Shown: positions 1-8,359, numbered from the stretch's first letter. The stretch is DNA of 8,359 nt from Eubacteriaceae bacterium (GCA_031280495.1 JAITGT010000019.1:1-8359); one strand, 5' to 3'. Translations and numbers: made by a program. Notes: a model not told the origin generated them from the sequence alone.

Positions 1-1
1 C

Positions 2-189
2 TACGAACAGCGCTTTTTTGACGATGTGGCAGAGAGCGGCGTGGAGGCCTTTAAGCAGGAGATGCTCGCATACCTTTGGCGCGCCGGCTACCGCGTCTTT
101 GAAGCCATCAACGCAACCGGAAACCTCTCGGACGAGGATGCGGAAGGGATGCTCAGCCTGCTTCAGGAATTCATGAAGGCGCGCGAGTG

Positions 190-190
<1 letters not shown>
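2..190 (+). CDS. atpA: ATP synthase F1 subunit alpha, C-terminal end (partial)
   Basis: Only the last 62 codons are present; the gene enters from the left edge, reading in the frame that starts at base 2 and ending at TGA 188-190. The peptide has the features of the alpha subunit C-terminal helical bundle: a FKQEMLAYL-like helix, then an aromatic helix, a GNLSDED turn and a final helix ending LLQEFMKARE. Alpha forms the F1 hexamer with beta and carries the non-catalytic nucleotide sites, which lie outside this window. The TGA stop overlaps the ATG of the next gene (TGATG), as expected for translational coupling in an atp operon. The identification rests on this short tail together with the gamma, beta and epsilon genes that follow directly. 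Confidence 0.9.
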
Positions 191-2881
<2,691 letters not shown>

Positions 2882-2910
2882 GGGCGGCTGAAAGGCCGCC
2901 TTTTGCTTTC
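2882..2910 (+). terminator. Rho-independent terminator of the atp operon
   Basis: A perfect 6-bp GC stem (GGCGGC 2883-2888 with GCCGCC 2895-2900) around a 6-base loop is followed by a T-rich tract (TTTTGCTTT). It begins one base after the atpC stop, exactly where the operon should end. Confidence 0.85.
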
Positions 2911-2917
2911 CTCAAGA

Positions 2918-2946
2918 TTGCTCTTTTTTTGCTGCTTTTGTATAAT
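2918..2946 (+). promoter_or_regulatory. Sigma70/SigA-type promoter upstream of rsgA
   Basis: TTGCTC (2918-2923) and a perfect TATAAT (2941-2946) are separated by 17 bp, the optimal spacing. Transcription would begin near 2953, about 250 nt before the rsgA coding start. The promoter lies just after the atp terminator, so the rsgA unit is probably transcribed independently of the ATP synthase operon. Confidence 0.7.
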
Positions 2947-2952
2947 ATCTTT

Positions 2953-3204
2953 GTATAGCGCTTTTCGGCAGGAAAAGGGGCGCCCTTGGATGGCGGCGGC
3001 CTGCAATATGCGCTCAGCGCGCCAATGAAGGGCTCTGTGGAATTGGCCCGCCCGCCGGTTCCCTGGGCTCGGAGCCTGGGGAAAGAATATTTCGCGAAAG
3101 GGCAAAAATCCGGCAAGAGCATGCCTGCCCGCTTGCCGCCTATTGCCTCCATAGCCAGGAGGCAAGGGGTTTTGCGCTCTGAACTGAATAAAGGAGAAAA
3201 ACAA
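2953..3204 (+). ncRNA. Structured leader or small RNA upstream of rsgA (family unknown)
   Basis: About 250 nt separate the predicted transcription start from rsgA. The stretch has several strong hairpins: CCCTGGGCT...AGCCTGGGG (3061-3081, 9 pairs including two G-U, 3-base loop), CGGCAAG/CTTGCCG (3111-3117 with 3132-3138) and GCCTCC/GGAGGC (3145-3150 with 3158-3163). A competing long-range pairing joins 2983-2997 and 3005-3008 with 3141-3152 and 3163-3168 (CCCTTG/CAAGGG, ATGG/CCAT, GGC/GCC, AATA/TATT), which would fold the region into one long rod. The rsgA reading frame is open through it from TTG 2986, but the resulting peptide does not look like the RsgA family N-terminus. I do not recognise a known riboswitch, T-box, SRP, tmRNA or RNase P signature. 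A 6S-like rod is only a weak possibility. Confidence 0.35.
3191..3196 (+). promoter_or_regulatory. Ribosome binding site of rsgA
   Basis: AAGGAG lies 8 bases before ATA 3205 and 14 bases before TTG 3211. The spacing favours the unusual ATA codon; conventional start-codon choice favours TTG. Both give a family-like N-terminus (DLLEYGL or LEYGL). Confidence 0.55.
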
Positions 3205-3210
3205 ATAGAT

Positions 3211-4275
3211 TTGCTTGAATACGGCTTAAACAGCCGAGTCACGCGCGAAGCGGAAAAATACGGCGGCATGGAAATTGGCCGCGTTGCAAGGGAAGAGCGC
3301 GGCTCTTACCGCGTTGCAACACAGGCAGGGGAAATGGAAGCCGCCGTTACTGGAAGGTTTCGCTATGAAGCGCTCGCCCTCTCCGACTACCCAGCTGTAG
3401 GCGACTGGGTGATGATCCAGCCCGCTGGCAGAGGGGAGGCAAAAGCCGCCATCTCTGTCGTGCTCCCGCGCAAGAGCGCATTCACCCGGCTGGAGGCGGG
3501 GGGGCGCCCTGAAGCGCAAATTGTCGCCTCCAACATTGACAAAGCCTTTCTTGCGATGGGACTGGACCAAAATTTCAATCTCCGCCGCATGGAGCGCTAC
3601 CTGGCAGCCGCATGGAAAAGCGGCGCAGTTCCCATCGTGCTCCTCACAAAGGCGGACGCGTGCGAAGATCTGAAAGAAAAGGCCGCAAGCGTTGCGGACA
3701 TCAGTTCAGGCGCAGAAATCTGCATTTCGAGCTCCTTTGCAGACGGAGGGTGGCTTGACGTTGCCTCGCGCATTGAAAAAGGGGAAACAGCCGCCTTTAT
3801 CGGGCCTTCTGGAGTGGGAAAGTCCACTTTGATCAACCGCCTTCTCGGACAGGAGGCACTGGCAACGGGAGGAGTCCGAAAAGACGGCAGGGGCCGCCAC
3901 ACCACGACCAGCCGCCAAATGCTTCTCCTTTCAAACGGAGGCGTCGTCATTGACACCCCTGGCCTGCGCGAGCTAAAGCTTGACATGGCGGATGTCCCCA
4001 AAACCTTTGAGGACATCGATTCCCTCGCCCTCACATGCCGCTTTAGGGACTGCACCCATACTGTCGAGACAGGCTGCGCCGTTTTAGGCGCGATTGAGTC
4101 TGGGGAACTGGCCCAGGCGAGGCTGGACAGCTACCGAAAGCTTTTAAAAGAAGCCTCCTACGAAGGGCTCTCTTCGCGCATGCTCGAACAGGAGAAAATC
4201 AACCGGTTGTTTGGAAGCAAAGCGGCGATGAAATCGGCTATGAAGGCTGCAAAGAGCAAGCGAGGCAAGAGGTAG
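3211..4275 (+). CDS. rsgA: Ribosome small subunit-dependent GTPase A (RsgA/YjeQ)
   Basis: A circularly permuted GTPase that acts late in 30S ribosomal subunit assembly. From TTG 3211 it has 354 residues. The N-terminal OB-fold is seen in GRVAREERGSYRV and in RFRYEALALSDYPAVGDWV. The G motifs come in the permuted order G4 (TKAD, 146-149), G1 P-loop GPSGVGKST (198-206), the TTTS switch region, then G3 DTPG (248-251). The C-terminal zinc-binding motif is complete: C276, C281, H283 and C289 in CRFRDCTHTVETGC. The tail is Lys/Arg-rich, as expected for an rRNA-binding protein. The start is uncertain. The frame is open back to 2986, but residues upstream of 3205 are not family-like and overlap structured DNA. 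ATA 3205 has the better Shine-Dalgarno spacing and TTG 3211 the better codon. A 75-residue ORF follows after 3 bases. Confidence 0.95.
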   Translation: MLEYGLNSRVTREAEKYGGMEIGRVAREERGSYRVATQAGEMEAAVTGRFRYEALALSDYPAVGDWVMIQPAGRGEAKAAISVVLPRKSAFTRLEAGGRPEAQIVASNIDKAFLAMGLDQNFNLRRMERYLAAAWKSGAVPIVLLTKADACEDLKEKAASVADISSGAEICISSSFADGGWLDVASRIEKGETAAFIGPSGVGKSTLINRLLGQEALATGGVRKDGRGRHTTTSRQMLLLSNGGVVIDTPGLRELKLDMADVPKTFEDIDSLALTCRFRDCTHTVETGCAVLGAIESGELAQARLDSYRKLLKEASYEGLSSRMLEQEKINRLFGSKAAMKSAMKAAKSKRGKR

Positions 4276-4278
4276 GCA

Positions 4279-4506
4279 ATGAAAGCGTTTGAACTCATTC
4301 ACGAGGCGAAAAACCCGTGCGGCTCATCCAAGAACATCATGGCGGACATAGAAATCCTGGATATTGAGCTGGAGAGCCCTATGGAATATGTTTTGAGGCT
4401 GCATCCCGGATGCAGCGTGGAAACGGAAGAAGAGGGAGGCGGCTTCGCCCGCTTTCGCGTTGAAGTGGGGAGCCTGACGCACATATACTCGTTTTCCGCG
4501 CTCTAG
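4279..4506 (+). CDS. Small hypothetical protein, 75 residues
   Basis: I do not recognise this protein. It begins with ATG three bases after the rsgA stop, preceded by a GAGG-type ribosome binding site inside the end of rsgA, and its base composition matches its neighbours, so it is probably translated. The sequence is acidic and soluble with no membrane segment or signal peptide. Alternating hydrophobic stretches (IEILDIELE, YVLRLHPG, ARFRVEVG) suggest a small beta-rich fold. It has a Cys-Gly-Ser-Ser patch near residue 14 and an EEEGGG turn near residue 51. Its position between rsgA and an acetyltransferase suggests co-transcription, not a function. Confidence 0.7.
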   Translation: MKAFELIHEAKNPCGSSKNIMADIEILDIELESPMEYVLRLHPGCSVETEEEGGGFARFRVEVGSLTHIYSFSAL

Positions 4507-4531
4507 GCATGCCAAAGAAAAAGAGGGGGCC

Positions 4532-5065
4532 ATGTATTTTAGGAAGCTTGCTGGAAAGAAATGTTATTTGTCGCCTATCGATGCGGGCGACTGCGCAAAA
4601 TATGTGGAGTGGCTGAACGATCCTGCCGTCACCAAAGATCTGGCCCTGTACTCTGCATCTGTCAGCATGGACAGCGAGAGGGCCTTTCTAGCCTCCCAGG
4701 CAGGAGAGCACACTTACTCCATTGTGGATCTGGAGACAGACAGCCTTATTGGCAATTGCGGCATTTTGGAAATAGACCCCTTAAACCAGACGGCAGAAGT
4801 CGGGATCTTTATCGGGCCGGAAGCCTTTCGGGGCAAAGGGTATGGAACTGAGGCGCTGTCCCTTCTCGTTGACTTTGGGTTTCGCCGGCTAAACCTGCAC
4901 AACATCCAGCTCAAAGTGTACAGCCGCAACGAGGCGGCTGTGCGCTGTTATGCAAAAGTGGGCTTTAAGCAGGTGGGAGCGCGCCGTGAAGCGCTTTTGC
5001 GGGATTTTGAGCGCTGGGACATAATCTTCATGGACATTTTGGCAGACGATTTCTATGAAACGTAA
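4532..5065 (+). CDS. GNAT family N-acetyltransferase (RimJ/RimL-like)
   Basis: A 177-residue acetyl-CoA-dependent N-acetyltransferase of the Acetyltransf_3 type, the group that includes RimL, RimJ and SpeG. Visible features are the N-terminal LSPIDAGDCAKYVEWLNDP segment, the strand leading to the acetyl-CoA pyrophosphate loop RGKGYG (R100-G105) after EVGIFIGPEAF, and the motif B region NIQLKVYSRNEAAVRCYAKVGF (about 124-145, with N133 and Y140 at the usual positions). The length is normal and the frame intact. The substrate cannot be told from sequence: ribosomal protein N-termini, polyamines and small molecules are all known in this group. A strong GAGGGGG ribosome binding site lies just before ATG 4532. 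It is the last intact gene of the rsgA unit, and no obvious terminator follows. Confidence 0.92.
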   Translation: MYFRKLAGKKCYLSPIDAGDCAKYVEWLNDPAVTKDLALYSASVSMDSERAFLASQAGEHTYSIVDLETDSLIGNCGILEIDPLNQTAEVGIFIGPEAFRGKGYGTEALSLLVDFGFRRLNLHNIQLKVYSRNEAAVRCYAKVGFKQVGARREALLRDFERWDIIFMDILADDFYET

Positions 5066-5110
5066 CGGGATTGTATGGGCATCGATGGAGAATAGAGACA
5101 TTGTTCAGGG

Positions 5111-5356
5111 GTACTGACAAAGCTTGGACTTGACAGCCATATGCTTAGATCGCCGAAGGCCATAAGGAGGTTTTGGATCTTAACGTGCCTGGCGCACAAC
5201 CGGTACACTGGCTTTGGTCCGCAGGCCATCCCTTTTGAGGATGGCCTGCACTAGGCAATGCTTAAGACGGAGATTGACAGGATGCGCGCAGTGCATAGGG
5301 GTGTCTCTTATGCCAGTTTGGAGCAACCTATTCGCAGTCATCTGCATTCTGCATAA
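5111..5356 (+). pseudogene. Degenerate C-terminal fragment of a DDE transposase (IS4-like, tentative)
   Basis: One frame reads LTKLGLDSHMLRSPKAIRRF, then WILTCLAHNRYTGFG, a TAG at 5252-5254, and, still in frame, MLKTEIDRMRAVHRGVSYAS ending at TAA 5354-5356. The pattern of a KLGLD segment, an RS..AI.R..W helix, an LAHNR segment, and a final helix with a YASLEQPI tail resembles the C-terminal end of IS4-type transposases, after the last catalytic residue. The upstream catalytic part is missing; sequence before 5111 shows stops in this frame. I read it as an old, truncated and nonsense-mutated insertion sequence remnant just after the GNAT gene. The family assignment rests on pattern memory only. 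Confidence 0.4.
5221..5249. repeat. Perfect 11-bp inverted repeat
   Basis: GCAGGCCATCC (5221-5231) and GGATGGCCTGC (5239-5249) are perfect inverted copies around a 7-base spacer (CTTTTGA). No T-run follows on either strand, so it is not a standard intrinsic terminator. It lies within the transposase remnant and could act as a strong hairpin, perhaps stopping transcription from the rsgA unit imperfectly. Confidence 0.6.
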
Positions 5357-5610
5357 GAGTTCTGAAAATTATCTCATTTACAGTAAAATGAGGAAGGATT
5401 ATCTGCTCAGCATAATCAAGTGTCCAATTCGCGATGATTGCTTTGCTCTGAACACAACCGCAAGTGACCAAACAGCGCTTGCTAGCGACTTGTCAAAGTG
5501 GCGAAAAATCTTCTCCTTTGGATTATGCCTGAGCATGCGCGCAAACCGAAACTCTTGCCCTTATAGCGTCGTGTTTATTGAGTGTACATGTATATAATTG
5601 CAAATTATGG
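5357..5610. other. Gene-free stretch between the two transposase remnants
   Basis: I see no supportable gene here. The open + frame across this stretch has no family-like residues and a poor start. The only structure noted is a 7-bp hairpin, CTCATTT/AAATGAG (5373-5379 with 5386-5392). The composition becomes more AT-rich than the housekeeping block, consistent with acquired or decaying DNA. Confidence 0.5.
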
Positions 5611-5639
5611 TTGCGCTTCCATGTCTATTTCTGTATAAT
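5611..5639 (+). promoter_or_regulatory. Promoter-like sequence upstream of the IS630 transposase
   Basis: TTGCGC (5611-5616) and a perfect TATAAT (5634-5639) are spaced 17 bp apart, 34 bp before the transposase ATG. This fits a transposase promoter near the left end of the element. Confidence 0.55.
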
Positions 5640-5672
5640 TGTGTCGACACTGCATCGGCGGAGAATACAGAA

Positions 5673-6607
5673 ATGAGTGTTTCACAGGACTTAAGAAAGC
5701 GAATAGTGGCGCTGCACGAAAAAGGGGCACCGGCTATGCAATAGCAAAACAGCTTATACTTAGCCAAACGTCAGTGGGCCGAATTGTAAAGCTGTATAAA
5801 GAGACTGGAGGCACAAAGCCCAGGCCCCGCCCATACGGCCCGCGCCCTGTCATCAGCGACGAGGCCCTGGCCAGGATAAAGCAGGAGATTGACGCCGACT
5901 CGTCAACGACAATTCCTAAGATTATGGAGAAACTGCAGCTTTCCTGCTGCAGCGAAACTGTCCGAAACGCCATCCGCAAAAGGCTTAGGCACACCTTTAA
6001 AAAAAACGCTGGTTGCAGCTGAACAGCAGTCGTCCGCCAATGCCGAAAAAAGGGCTGAATACATAAAATTCAAAAATTCCTTCCGGCTTCCAAGATTGCG
6101 TTTTTAGATGAAACAGGAATAAACATAGGCATGGCAAAGCCGTACGGATGGGGCAAAGGCAGGGTGAAAGAGCATGCGCCAGACGCGCGCAGGCACAGCG
6201 CGACGCTCATCTCAGCGGTTTCGCTTGAGGGCCCCGTTGCCCCGTTTATGTTTGAGTGATCGCTTAACGGGGCTATTTTTTCAGACTATGCCGAGAAATT
6301 TCTGATACCATCGCTGCCAAGGGGGAGCGTGCTGGCAATGGACAATTTGTCTGTCCACAAAGCGGCGAGGGTGTGCGCTGCCTTTCTCAAGGCAGGAATC
6401 CATATACTGTGCCTTCCACCATATTCGCCAGACTTGAACCCGATAGAGATGATGTGGGCAAAACTTAAGGGAATACTCAAAATAGAGAAGCCAAGGGCCC
6501 AGGAAGCCTTGACAGACGCGGTAGGCTCAGCGCTTGGGCAAGTCACGCACGAGGATATTGAGGGCTGTTTTTTGCATGACGGATACTCACGTCTCAAATA
6601 CGCTTAG
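5673..6607 (+). pseudogene. IS630-family transposase, frameshifted and interrupted
   Basis: Pieces in different frames reconstruct one transposase of the IS630 (Tc1/mariner-like) family. It starts at ATG 5673 (MSVSQDLRKRIVALHEKG), then shifts by -1 at the A5G4 tract 5719-5727. It continues through a helix-turn-helix (IAKQLILSQTSVGRIVKLYK), shifts again at the A8 run 5999-6006 (to TLVAAEQQSSANAEKRAEYI), and shifts a third time near 6072-6092. The catalytic domain follows: FLDETGINIG (Asp 6107-6109), SVLAMDNLSVH (Asp 6341-6343) and SPDLNPIEMMW (Glu 6446-6448), so the DDE triad itself survives. An in-frame TGA (6257-6259) sits where the family has Gly in the FE-GSLNG segment. Natural end at TAG 6605-6607. 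With three frameshifts and a nonsense codon the enzyme is dead. I could not define terminal inverted repeats or the TA target duplication. Confidence 0.9.
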
Positions 6608-7034
6608 CTATATAGTAAGTCTTTTCTTTCCTGCATTCTTCTCTGCATTGCGTTCCCAGGCCTTTTCAGCCCCCTTTCGCGCCGTTCCCCGCTTTTGGGG
6701 CAAAACGGGGAGGCCATGCTTCCCCCCGGTTCGCGCCATCTTTCCGGTAAAGCCCTATTTACCTGCCCCTTTCGTTCGCCATAAAGAGACTCTGTTCGGG
6801 CGGATGAGGCGGCATTTTGCTCAAGTCGGCAAAGCGGATTAGGACGGAAAGCGGCGGAAGAAACGCATAGATATGCAGGCAGGCTGCCCTATGGGGCGAT
6901 TCGCTCAATGAAATGCGCAAGATTGCGCCGGAAAAGCTGCATCTCAAAACTTGAAAAGAAGGAGGAAACAGTGCGCGGAGGAAAAGGGATGCTGAAGAAT
7001 AGGGGTAGGATTCAAGTGCAGGAACCCCGGAAAC
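6608..7034. other. Gene-poor stretch between the IS630 remnant and the nuclease pseudogene
   Basis: No recognisable gene. Noted structures are a hairpin CCCCG-TTTT/AAAA-CGGGG (6687-6710) without a T-run, and two similar short GC-rich segments ending in TCGCGCC (around 6671-6683 and 6723-6738). A strong Shine-Dalgarno (AAGGAGG 6959-6965) precedes GTG 6971 of a 35-residue basic ORF ending at 7078, but that ORF runs across the - strand terminator and resembles nothing known, so I do not call it a gene. Confidence 0.4.
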
Positions 7035-7060
7035 AAAAAAAGCGCCGGTTTCCCGGTGCC
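7035..7060 (-). terminator. Rho-independent terminator on the - strand
   Basis: Read on the - strand: GCACCGG, a GAAA tetraloop, CCGGCGC, then seven T residues. The stem has 7 positions with one A-C mismatch. This is a textbook intrinsic terminator, about 145 bases past the stop of the DUF1016 nuclease pseudogene, and most likely ends that transcript. Confidence 0.8.
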
Positions 7061-7204
7061 AGCGTCGTGCGCCATTGAGAACGAAGTCTGTTTGAGGACA
7101 GCGCGTGCATCATGCGCAAAGCGCGAATTGCCTGCTATGCTTGACTGCCTTACCAAAATGCTTGCACAGCAAATTTTTGTTTGTCTGCTACGCAAACTGA
7201 AATT

Positions 7205-8188
7205 TCACTGTTCGCGCCATTCATTCAAGACTGCTTCAACTTGTGCAATCAACTCGTCTCTATTAGGGATATAGTAAACATACCGAGAGGCGAAAATATT
7301 GTTTGCCAACCCGTCGAGCGCATATTCAGCGTCCACGTTGTTTTTGTCGGTGCAAAGGATAATGCCAATCGGAGGATTGTCGCCATCGTCGTTGACTTCC
7401 GCGCTGTAATAATTGAGGTACGCATTTAGCTGCCCTACCGCTTCCGGCAAGAGTTTCACTGTCTTTAACTCTATCAGGACTTAAGCCCGGAGAACCTTGT
7501 TGTAAAAGACCATGTCAACATAGCGGTGAATATTGTTCAGCGTCACGCGCTGCTGCGTTCCCACAAACATAAAACCTCGCCCAAGCTCTAACAGGAATTT
7601 TTCGATTTGCTGGACAAGAGCCTTTTCCAAATCGCTTTCCATCATAGGCTTGTTTTCGGGAACACCCAAAAATTCAAATACGTACGGGTCTTTGATGATG
7701 TCTGCCGGATTCGACATTTCAATTCCCTGCTGTGCAAGAGAAAGCACTGTTTCTTTGTTGGTTTTTCCATCAGACAAGAGAAGCCGCTCATAAAGAGACG
7801 TGTTTATTTGCCGTTTCAGCTCCCGTACAGACCATCCGGAATTGAGAGTTTCTTTTTCATAAAAACTACGCCTGCTTTCGTCCGAAATGGACAAAAGTTC
7901 ACAAAAATGCGACCAACTCAATTTGCCAGACGCCGTCTGGCATTTTTGATATGTCAGATAAAACGAGCGCATATTTTGCAAATTAGAACGTGAAAACCCC
8001 CTGCCAAACTCAGCTGTCAATGTTTTTGACAGCTGTTTTATCGTCAGCGACCCATACTCGGCTCTATCCTTGGCATCCTGCTCATGCTCCACGATGATGC
8101 GCCCGATATTCCAATATGCAGTCAGCAGTTCGTCGTTTACCTGGCGTGCAGCGTTTTGCCGCGCAGTTATTAGTACTACAGCGCGCAA
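7205..8188 (-). pseudogene. DUF1016/YhcG-type PD-(D/E)XK nuclease, interrupted by a stop codon
   Basis: A single - strand frame from TTG 8188 to TGA 7205-7207 encodes 327 codons, with one internal TAA at 7483-7481 (codon 236). The N-terminal part matches DUF1016_N: LLTAYWNIGRIIVEHEQ, RAEYGSLTIKQLSKTL, EFGRGFSRSNLQNMRSFYL, then WSHFCELLSI. The C-terminal part is the YhcG-like nuclease: DPYVFEFLGVPE, RGFMFVGTQQR, HRYVDMVFYN with D225, then after the stop VLIELKTVKLLPEAVGQLNA with E240 and K242, and NPPIGIILCTDK. The TAA falls between the catalytic Asp and the E-x-K pair, so neither product holds a complete active site. No ATG or GTG precedes TTG 8188 in frame and the family usually has some 10-20 more N-terminal residues, so the 5' end may also be damaged. 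Known relatives are mostly linked to mobile DNA and defence; the role here is unknown. Confidence 0.88.
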
Positions 8189-8358
8189 TGCTTCCGCTTG
8201 GCATGCGACATATGCGCGGCGTGGTTTCTCCTTACGTAAGAGGCAGCCGCGGCAAGCTCCACCTCCAAAGCGTGCCTGAACAGCGCGGCCACAAGCCGCG
8301 AGGCCATGGCTAAAGTGGCGGGAATGCCGTTTTTTTTAGGGAAAGCTGCAAACTTCGG
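8176..8358 (-). CDS. Partial ORF of unknown identity at the right edge
   Basis: A - strand frame is open from the right edge of the window to TAG 8178-8176, giving about 60 residues. It contains a hydrophobic, Ala-rich stretch (IPATLAMASRLVAALF, then LEVELAAAASYV) followed by a His/Arg/Lys-rich tail. An internal ATG at 8308 could start a 43-residue product. It overlaps the TTG start of the nuclease pseudogene by 13 bases. The GC-rich alanine codons could equally arise by chance in non-coding DNA, and I recognise no family. It may be the end of a longer gene outside the window. Confidence 0.25.
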   Translation of the reverse strand, partial: PKFAAFPKKNGIPATLAMASRLVAALFRHALEVELAAAASYVRRNHAAHMSHAKRKHCAL

Positions 8359-8359
8359 A

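Larger units (their letters stand above)
5611..6607 (+). mobile_element. IS630-family insertion sequence remnant (ends not defined)
   Basis: The extent given covers the promoter-like sequence and the broken transposase. IS630 elements normally duplicate a TA dinucleotide. TA-rich sequence is present on both sides (near 5591-5598 and 6609-6616), but I could not match convincing terminal inverted repeats, so the true boundaries may lie some tens of bases outside. Confidence 0.55.

Noticed and set aside
2953..3204. Assignment of the rsgA leader to 6S RNA, SRP RNA, RNase P or a known riboswitch
   Set aside because: The rod-like folding resembles 6S RNA in outline only, and no diagnostic conserved motif of any of these families was found by eye.
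5214..5597. 127-residue + strand ORF
   Set aside because: Its frame conflicts with the better-supported transposase remnant at 5111-5356, and its residues look random (Cys/Arg-rich, no motif).
6257..6259. In-frame TGA in the transposase as evidence for a recoded TGA (alternative genetic code or selenocysteine)
   Set aside because: TGA is used as a normal stop for atpA and atpD in the same window, and the transposase carries three further frameshifts, so decay explains it.
6687..6710. Hairpin CCCCG-TTTT/AAAA-CGGGG as a terminator of the IS630 transcript
   Set aside because: No T-run follows on either strand and the stem has bulges; it may be chance in a GC-rich stretch.
6971..7078. 35-residue basic ORF with a strong Shine-Dalgarno (AAGGAGG 6959-6965)
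   Set aside because: It crosses the - strand terminator, has low-complexity Lys/Arg content and no recognisable family; the purine-rich motif alone is not enough.

Overview
The window is a bacterial chromosomal segment with two parts of different character. Positions 1 to about 5065 are a compact, well-preserved housekeeping block on the + strand. Positions 5066 to 8359 are an eroded accessory region of transposase remnants and a broken nuclease gene on the - strand. The F1 ATP synthase protein style, the circularly permuted GTPase RsgA and the mid-range GC suggest a member of the Bacillota, perhaps a clostridial lineage. This is an inference from protein style only; no rRNA or tRNA gene is present to settle it.

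Region 1 (1-2910) is the distal half of an F-type ATP synthase operon in the usual order alpha (3' end only), gamma, beta, epsilon (atpA-atpG-atpD-atpC). Stop and start codons overlap at each junction, and a clear intrinsic terminator closes the operon. The beta gene has no ATG, GTG or TTG upstream of its conserved N-terminal strand. The best-placed initiation codon is ACG at 1077, six bases after a strong Shine-Dalgarno sequence.

Region 2 (2911-5065) begins with a good sigma70-type promoter and a GC-rich, highly foldable stretch of about 250 nt. Then come rsgA (ribosome-assembly GTPase), an unrecognised 75-residue ORF and a GNAT-family N-acetyltransferase, all closely spaced and probably one transcription unit. 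The rsgA start also looks non-standard: either ATA at 3205 or TTG at 3211. The leader may be a structured 5' UTR or an independent RNA; I cannot assign it to a family.

Region 3 (5066-8359) holds a degenerate C-terminal fragment of a DDE transposase (IS4-like, tentative). It is followed by an IS630-family transposase destroyed by three frameshifts and one nonsense codon, still with a promoter-like sequence in front. After a gene-poor stretch comes a convergent - strand DUF1016/YhcG-type PD-(D/E)XK nuclease gene. A TAA codon interrupts it between the catalytic Asp and the E-x-K motif, and it has a good - strand terminator downstream. A partial - strand ORF of unknown nature runs off the right edge.

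I did not find a convincing new biological system. The points most worth a second look are the unusual initiation codons of atpD and rsgA, the structured leader before rsgA, and the abrupt switch from intact genes to decaying mobile DNA just after 5065.
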